This document shows positions 8,681 to 11,182 of a DNA stretch of 11,182 nt, piece by piece. The stretch is from contig CAXBNM010000147.1 in assembly GCA_963976885.1 (NCBI GenBank), forward strand, positions 1 to 11,182, written 5' to 3'. The stretch is from JAUIAI01 sp963976885. GTDB taxonomy: Bacteria > Pseudomonadota > Gammaproteobacteria > Burkholderiales > Burkholderiaceae_E. The stretch's first letter is position 1; every line of letters starts with the position of its first letter. The position numbers and the translations under genes were made by a program. The notes beneath the pieces are model-generated. The model had not been told where the DNA came from, searched no databases, and saw nothing but the letters and a program-made list of their open reading frames with translations.

Positions 8681-8687
8681 AGCAACA
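8672..8687 (+). promoter_or_regulatory. Partial NrdR-box-like operator 2
   Basis: ACACTAGATAGCAACA matches the NrdR consensus at 9 of 16 positions, nearly all in the left half (acaCTAgATa). It is the reverse complement of most of box 1 with one base deleted. Box centres are 83 bp apart, close to eight helical turns, whereas paired NrdR boxes are usually about three turns apart. The weak right half makes this a tentative site. Confidence 0.25.
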
Positions 8688-8715
8688 TCAAAGCAGCAAG
8701 GTAACAACCGGGGGA

Positions 8716-8759
8716 TTGCGCCGGCACCCATTCAGGCATGCCGGACCGGGGTGGCGCAG
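8716..8759 (+). repeat. Second nested hairpin in the leader
   Basis: TGCGCC (8717-8722) pairs with GGCGCA (8753-8758), extendable by one T-G pair. Inside, GGCA (8723-8726) pairs with TGCC (8739-8742), or alternatively CCGGCA (8721-8726) pairs with TGCCGG (8739-8744). No T-tract follows, so it is not an intrinsic terminator. It begins 35 bases after the end of the first inverted repeat. Confidence 0.4.
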
Positions 8760-8794
8760 CCTTCAGTCGTACTTAAAAAGAGCTGAACTGTCGG

Positions 8795-8830
8795 CCGGTT
8801 CTACCCCACATCTGGGGCCAGAGTTACCGG
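8795..8830 (+). repeat. Third nested hairpin in the leader
   Basis: CCGGT (8795-8799) pairs with ACCGG (8826-8830). Inside, CCCCA (8804-8808) pairs with TGGGG (8813-8817) around the four-base loop CATC. It begins 35 bases after the preceding hairpin. The CCGG at 8827-8830 could instead pair with CCGG at 8862-8865, with ATC/GAT and GAA/TTC helping, so a second alternative fold exists. Confidence 0.35.
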
Positions 8831-8877
8831 ATCGAATCAGCAAGTGAGTCGGTTCGGGATGCCGGCTCGCAGGACCA

Positions 8878-8885
8878 GGGGGGGG
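8878..8885 (+). repeat. G8 homopolymer tract
   Basis: Eight consecutive G residues sit between CCA and TCG in the non-coding leader. Such tracts are prone to slippage and to sequencing error. It is not within a recognised gene. Confidence 0.8.
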
Positions 8886-8938
8886 TCGTTGTGGCGGCAG
8901 CGGGCATTAACAAGCCGACAAGGCGTAGAGCAACACCA

Positions 8939-8957
8939 GGACGATCTTGGACGATCT
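8939..8957 (+). repeat. Short tandem repeat, two 10-bp units
   Basis: GGACGATCT occurs at 8939-8947 and again at 8949-8957, a 10-bp period. It lies immediately before the ATG of the first mini reading frame at 8960. It could be two same-face protein contacts or chance. Confidence 0.6.
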
Positions 8958-8959
8958 CA

Positions 8960-9051
8960 ATGAACAACACGCCAGACAGCAATGCCGGGTCATCGGCACC
9001 AGAGAAAAGCCCTTCATGAACACCGATCACATCAAGCCGGACACCTGTTGA
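8960..9051 (+). other. Two overlapping mini reading frames (possible leader peptides)
   Basis: ATG at 8960 opens a 19-codon frame (MNNTPDSNAGSSAPEKSPS) ending in TGA at 9017-9019. An ATG at 9016 overlaps that stop as ATGA and opens an 11-codon frame (MNTDHIKPDTC) ending at 9051. The ATGA arrangement is the same as at two real gene junctions in this window. Against this, the peptides are very short, the only ribosome-site-like signal is GGA about 9 bases before the first ATG, and such frames arise by chance. Confidence 0.15.
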
Positions 9052-9078
9052 GCAACCGTCAGCAGCTGTGCCAGCCGC

Positions 9079-9091
9079 ACTGATTATCAGT
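9079..9091. repeat. 13-bp palindrome
   Basis: ACTGATTATCAGT is a perfect inverted repeat of ACTGAT around a central T. It lies 131 bp upstream of the nrdA start codon. It could be an operator for a dimeric regulator or a very small RNA hairpin; it does not match a site I know. Confidence 0.4.
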
Positions 9092-9103
9092 ACGTAGCAC
9101 CAG

Positions 9104-9151
9104 CTTCTTTATCTTCTTCACCTCCTTCACAGACTTCACCTTCTTCACCAC
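9104..9151 (+). promoter_or_regulatory. C/U-rich, G-poor stretch resembling a Rho-utilisation site
   Basis: This 48-base stretch contains a single G (9132) and is built from repeated CTTC and TTCACC units; TTCTTCACC occurs at 9114-9122 and 9141-9149. As RNA it would be unstructured and C/U-rich, the composition to which Rho binds. It follows the structured part of the leader and precedes nrdA by 70 bases. Rho control of nrdA is an inference; ribosomal protein S1 binding as a translation enhancer is an alternative. Confidence 0.3.
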
Positions 9152-9171
9152 GATCAGCCGCGCACCGGACG

Positions 9172-9190
9172 GGCCGCCGGGCTCGCGGCC
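9172..9190 (+). repeat. GC-rich hairpin just before the nrdA ribosome binding site
   Basis: GGCCGC (9172-9177) pairs with GCGGCC (9185-9190) around a 7-base loop. It ends 16 bases before the Shine-Dalgarno and has no T-tract. It could act as a pause site or shield mRNA 5' ends. Confidence 0.4.
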
Positions 9191-9206
9191 ACATAACAGC
9201 CAATAT

Positions 9207-9213
9207 AAGAGGA
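9207..9213 (+). promoter_or_regulatory. nrdA: Ribosome binding site of nrdA
   Basis: AAGAGGA lies eight bases before ATG at 9222. It is the clearest Shine-Dalgarno sequence in the window and decides the nrdA start over the in-frame ATG at codon 14. Confidence 0.75.
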
Positions 9214-9221
9214 CATCTACG

Positions 9222-11182
9222 ATGCAAAGGGTTGCCGACCGACCATCCGAATCCACCCAAATGCCTGCCGTTGCCGGTAAAAAATCGCCGGGGCGCATTC
9301 ACGCTACCGATGCGCAAGGCAACGAGATTCAGTTCGAAGACTATCGAATCATTCGCCGCAATGGTTCCGTAGTGGCCTTCGAGCCGCAGAAGATTTCCAT
9401 CGCAATGACCAAGGCTTTCCTGGCCGTCAACGGTGGTCAGGGCGCAGCGTCAGCCCGCATCCGCTCACTGGTCGAAGAGATGACCGGCTCGGTCGTGCAG
9501 GCGCTGGTGCGCAGCCGTCAGGGCGGTGGCACCTTCCACATCGAAGACATTCAGGATCACGTCGAACTGGCGCTGATGCGCTCGGGCGAGCACGAAGTGG
9601 CCCGCGCCTATGTGCTGTACCGCGAAAAGCGCAACCAGGAGCGTGCGGCTGTACGCGCCGCAGGCGAAGCCAGTGGTCAGATCGACCTGCCCGAGCACGC
9701 GATCAATGTCAGCGACAACGGCGTGTTGTCGCCGCTGAACGTCGAAGCCTTGAACGCGCTGATCGAGTCCGCCTGCGCCAATCTGGGTGAGCCAGTGCAG
9801 GCCGCACCGATTCTTGGTGAAACCATCAAGAACCTGTACGACGGTGTGTCGCTCGACGAGGTCTACAAGTCAGCCATTCTGTCCTCGCGCGCGCTGATCG
9901 AGAAAGAACCCGGCTATGCCAAGGCGACCGCCCGCTTGCTGCTGCACACGGTGCGCCGCGAAGTGCTCGGCGATGATGTCGTGCATGAGGGGATGGCCGA
10001 GCACTATCCCGAGTATTTCCCGCGTTACATCAGTCGCGGCATCGAAGCCGGCTTGCTCGACGAGAAGCTGCAGCAGTTCGACCTGAAGCGACTGGCTGCC
10101 GCCATTCAACCCGATCGCGATCTGCAGTTCAGCTATCTCGGTCTGCAAACCTTGTACGACCGTTACTTCCTGCACATCAACGAGCGCCGCATCGAGTTGC
10201 CGCAAATCTTCTTCATGCGCGTGGCGATGGGCCTGGCACTGAACGAAATCGACCGCGAATCGCGCGCGATCGAGTTCTACAACCAGATTTCCAGCTTCGA
10301 CTTCATGAGTTCGACGCCGACTTTGTTCAATTCGGCCACGCAGCGCTCGCAACTGTCGTCTTGCTATCTGACGACGGTCGCCGATGATCTGGACGGCATC
10401 TACGAAGCCATCAAGGAAAATGCGCTGCTCGCCAAATTTGCTGGCGGCCTGGGCAATGACTGGACGCCGGTGCGGGCGTTGGGCAGTCACATTCGTGGCA
10501 CCAATGGCAAGAGCCAGGGTGTAGTGCCGTTCCTGAAGGTGGTCAACGACACCGCGGTAGCGGTCAACCAGGGTGGCAAGCGCAAGGGTGCGGTCTGTGC
10601 CTATCTGGAATCCTGGCACCTCGATATTGAAGAGTTTCTTGAGCTGCGTAAGAACACCGGTGACGATCGTCGCCGCACGCACGACATGAACACCGCCAAC
10701 TGGATTCCCGATCTGTTCATGAAGCGGGTACTCGAAGATGGTCAGTGGACCTTGTTCTCGCCCTCGTCATGCCCCGATCTGCACGACAAATTCGGTGCCG
10801 AGTTCGAGACTGCCTATCTGAAGTACGAAGCCCGGGCCGCTGCCGGCGAACTGAAGCCGAGTAAAACCATTTCGGCCACCAGTCTGTGGCGCAAGATGTT
10901 GTCGATGCTGTTCGAGACCGGCCACCCGTGGGTGACCTTCAAGGATCCGTGCAACCTGCGCTCGCCGCAGCAGCACGTTGGCGTCGTACACAGCTCCAAC
11001 CTGTGTACCGAGATCACGCTCAACACCAGCGACACCGAAATCGCGGTGTGCAACCTGGGCTCGGTCAATCTGGTCGCGCACATGCAGCAAGATGCCGATG
11101 GCAACTGGACGCTGAACCACGACAAACTGCGCAATACCGTTCGCACGGCAATGCGTATGCTCGATAACGTCGTCGATATCAA
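9222..11182 (+). CDS. nrdA: Ribonucleoside-diphosphate reductase alpha subunit NrdA, class Ia (3' end cut by window)
   Basis: The first 653 residues are present; the rest lies beyond the window. The enzyme reduces ribonucleoside diphosphates to deoxy forms with the NrdB radical subunit. An N-terminal ATP-cone (about 41-138, YRIIRRNGSVVAFEPQKI, allosteric activity site) is followed by a second cone-like region (about 161-250) that aligns with the single E. coli cone but lacks the KRDG-type start. Catalytic residues are visible: C381 (SSCYL, first of the redox pair), N593-C595-E597 (SNLCTEI, thiyl radical site) and C610 (VCNLGSVNL, second redox cysteine). The distance from the second cone to C381 matches E. 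coli, so the extra about 155 N-terminal residues are the added cone. The start is supported by AAGAGGA upstream. NrdR-box-like sites and a long leader precede it; nrdB is expected downstream. Confidence 0.97.
   Translation, partial: MQRVADRPSESTQMPAVAGKKSPGRIHATDAQGNEIQFEDYRIIRRNGSVVAFEPQKISIAMTKAFLAVNGGQGAASARIRSLVEEMTGSVVQALVRSRQGGGTFHIEDIQDHVELALMRSGEHEVARAYVLYREKRNQERAAVRAAGEASGQIDLPEHAINVSDNGVLSPLNVEALNALIESACANLGEPVQAAPILGETIKNLYDGVSLDEVYKSAILSSRALIEKEPGYAKATARLLLHTVRREVLGDDVVHEGMAEHYPEYFPRYISRGIEAGLLDEKLQQFDLKRLAAAIQPDRDLQFSYLGLQTLYDRYFLHINERRIELPQIFFMRVAMGLALNEIDRESRAIEFYNQISSFDFMSSTPTLFNSATQRSQLSSCYLTTVADDLDGIYEAIKENALLAKFAGGLGNDWTPVRALGSHIRGTNGKSQGVVPFLKVVNDTAVAVNQGGKRKGAVCAYLESWHLDIEEFLELRKNTGDDRRRTHDMNTANWIPDLFMKRVLEDGQWTLFSPSSCPDLHDKFGAEFETAYLKYEARAAAGELKPSKTISATSLWRKMLSMLFETGHPWVTFKDPCNLRSPQQHVGVVHSSNLCTEITLNTSDTEIAVCNLGSVNLVAHMQQDADGNWTLNHDKLRNTVRTAMRMLDNVVDI

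Larger units (their letters stand above)
8428..9221 (+). other. 794-bp gene-free interval and probable long nrdA leader
   Basis: No convincing protein gene is present on either strand. The first about 110 bp after ampD contain only weak hairpins (GTCTG/CAGAC near 8438-8461) without T-tracts. A strong promoter at 8539-8567 is followed by about 650 bases up to nrdA. These carry an 11-bp inverted repeat, two nested hairpins, a G8 tract, a 10-bp tandem repeat, two overlapping mini reading frames, a 13-bp palindrome, a C-rich G-poor stretch and a final hairpin before the ribosome site. The separate entries give details. A long structured 5' leader for nrdA is the simplest reading; an independent small RNA upstream of a second, unseen nrdA promoter is the alternative. 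Confidence 0.55.

Noticed and set aside
8820..8850. tRNA-like T-arm (GGATCGAATC)
   Set aside because: No matching acceptor, D-arm or anticodon arm can be formed around it.
8878..8885. Phase-variable G8 tract
   Set aside because: The tract is not in or clearly within the promoter spacer of any gene, so length change would have no evident switching effect.
8570..8900. Cobalamin riboswitch or tmRNA in the nrdA leader
   Set aside because: GCCACTT at 8657-8663 recalls the B12 box, but the remaining conserved core (such as the CCCGCAACTGT block) is absent and the element is too short. No tmRNA ends or tag frame are present.
9059..9298. Minus-strand frame encoding a Lys/Val/Glu-rich peptide
   Set aside because: The composition comes entirely from the pyrimidine-rich tract on the plus strand and the frame overlaps the start of nrdA.

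Overview
The window looks like a chromosomal segment of a GC-rich betaproteobacterium, most likely of the Rhodocyclales/Zoogloeaceae type. That placement is inferred from protein character and from the gene order ffh / ypjD-like / PP0621-like / pilS / pilR / ampD / nrdA, which I recall from that group; no database search was possible. There are no transposases, phage genes, tRNAs, rRNAs or CRISPR arrays.

Left part (1-2194, + strand): a two-gene operon joined by an ATGA overlap. The first gene is a calcineurin-like metallophosphoesterase, usually annotated UDP-2,3-diacylglucosamine diphosphatase but closest in character to the phospholipase C PlcP. The second is a GT4 glycosyltransferase of the type that glycosylates diacylglycerol. 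PhoB-box-like repeats lie just upstream. Together they suggest phosphate-starvation membrane lipid remodelling: strip the phosphate headgroup, then put a sugar on the released diacylglycerol.

Middle part: ffh (SRP54 homologue) is on the minus strand. It converges on the glycosyltransferase with a 104-bp coding overlap and diverges from the ypjD-like gene with only 22 bp between start codons. From 3469 to 8427 a tightly packed + strand cluster follows: YpjD/CcsA-like membrane protein, a small membrane-anchored Cys3His zinc-finger-like protein (PP0621 type), the sensor kinase PilS, the sigma-54 activator PilR, and the amidase AmpD. PilS-PilR control type IV pilin expression; AmpD recycles peptidoglycan. 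Junctions are ATGA overlaps, short gaps, or a TTG start inside the previous gene.

Right part: a 794-bp gene-free interval (8428-9221) leads into nrdA, the class Ia ribonucleotide reductase large subunit, whose 3' end is cut off by the window edge. The interval holds a near-consensus sigma-70 promoter, an 11-bp inverted repeat whose arms overlap NrdR-box-like sequences, further nested hairpins at regular spacing, mutually exclusive pairings, a C-rich G-poor stretch resembling a Rho-utilisation region, and a hairpin just before the ribosome binding site. The reading is that nrdA has a roughly 650-nt structured leader. This is the least explained and most interesting part of the window.
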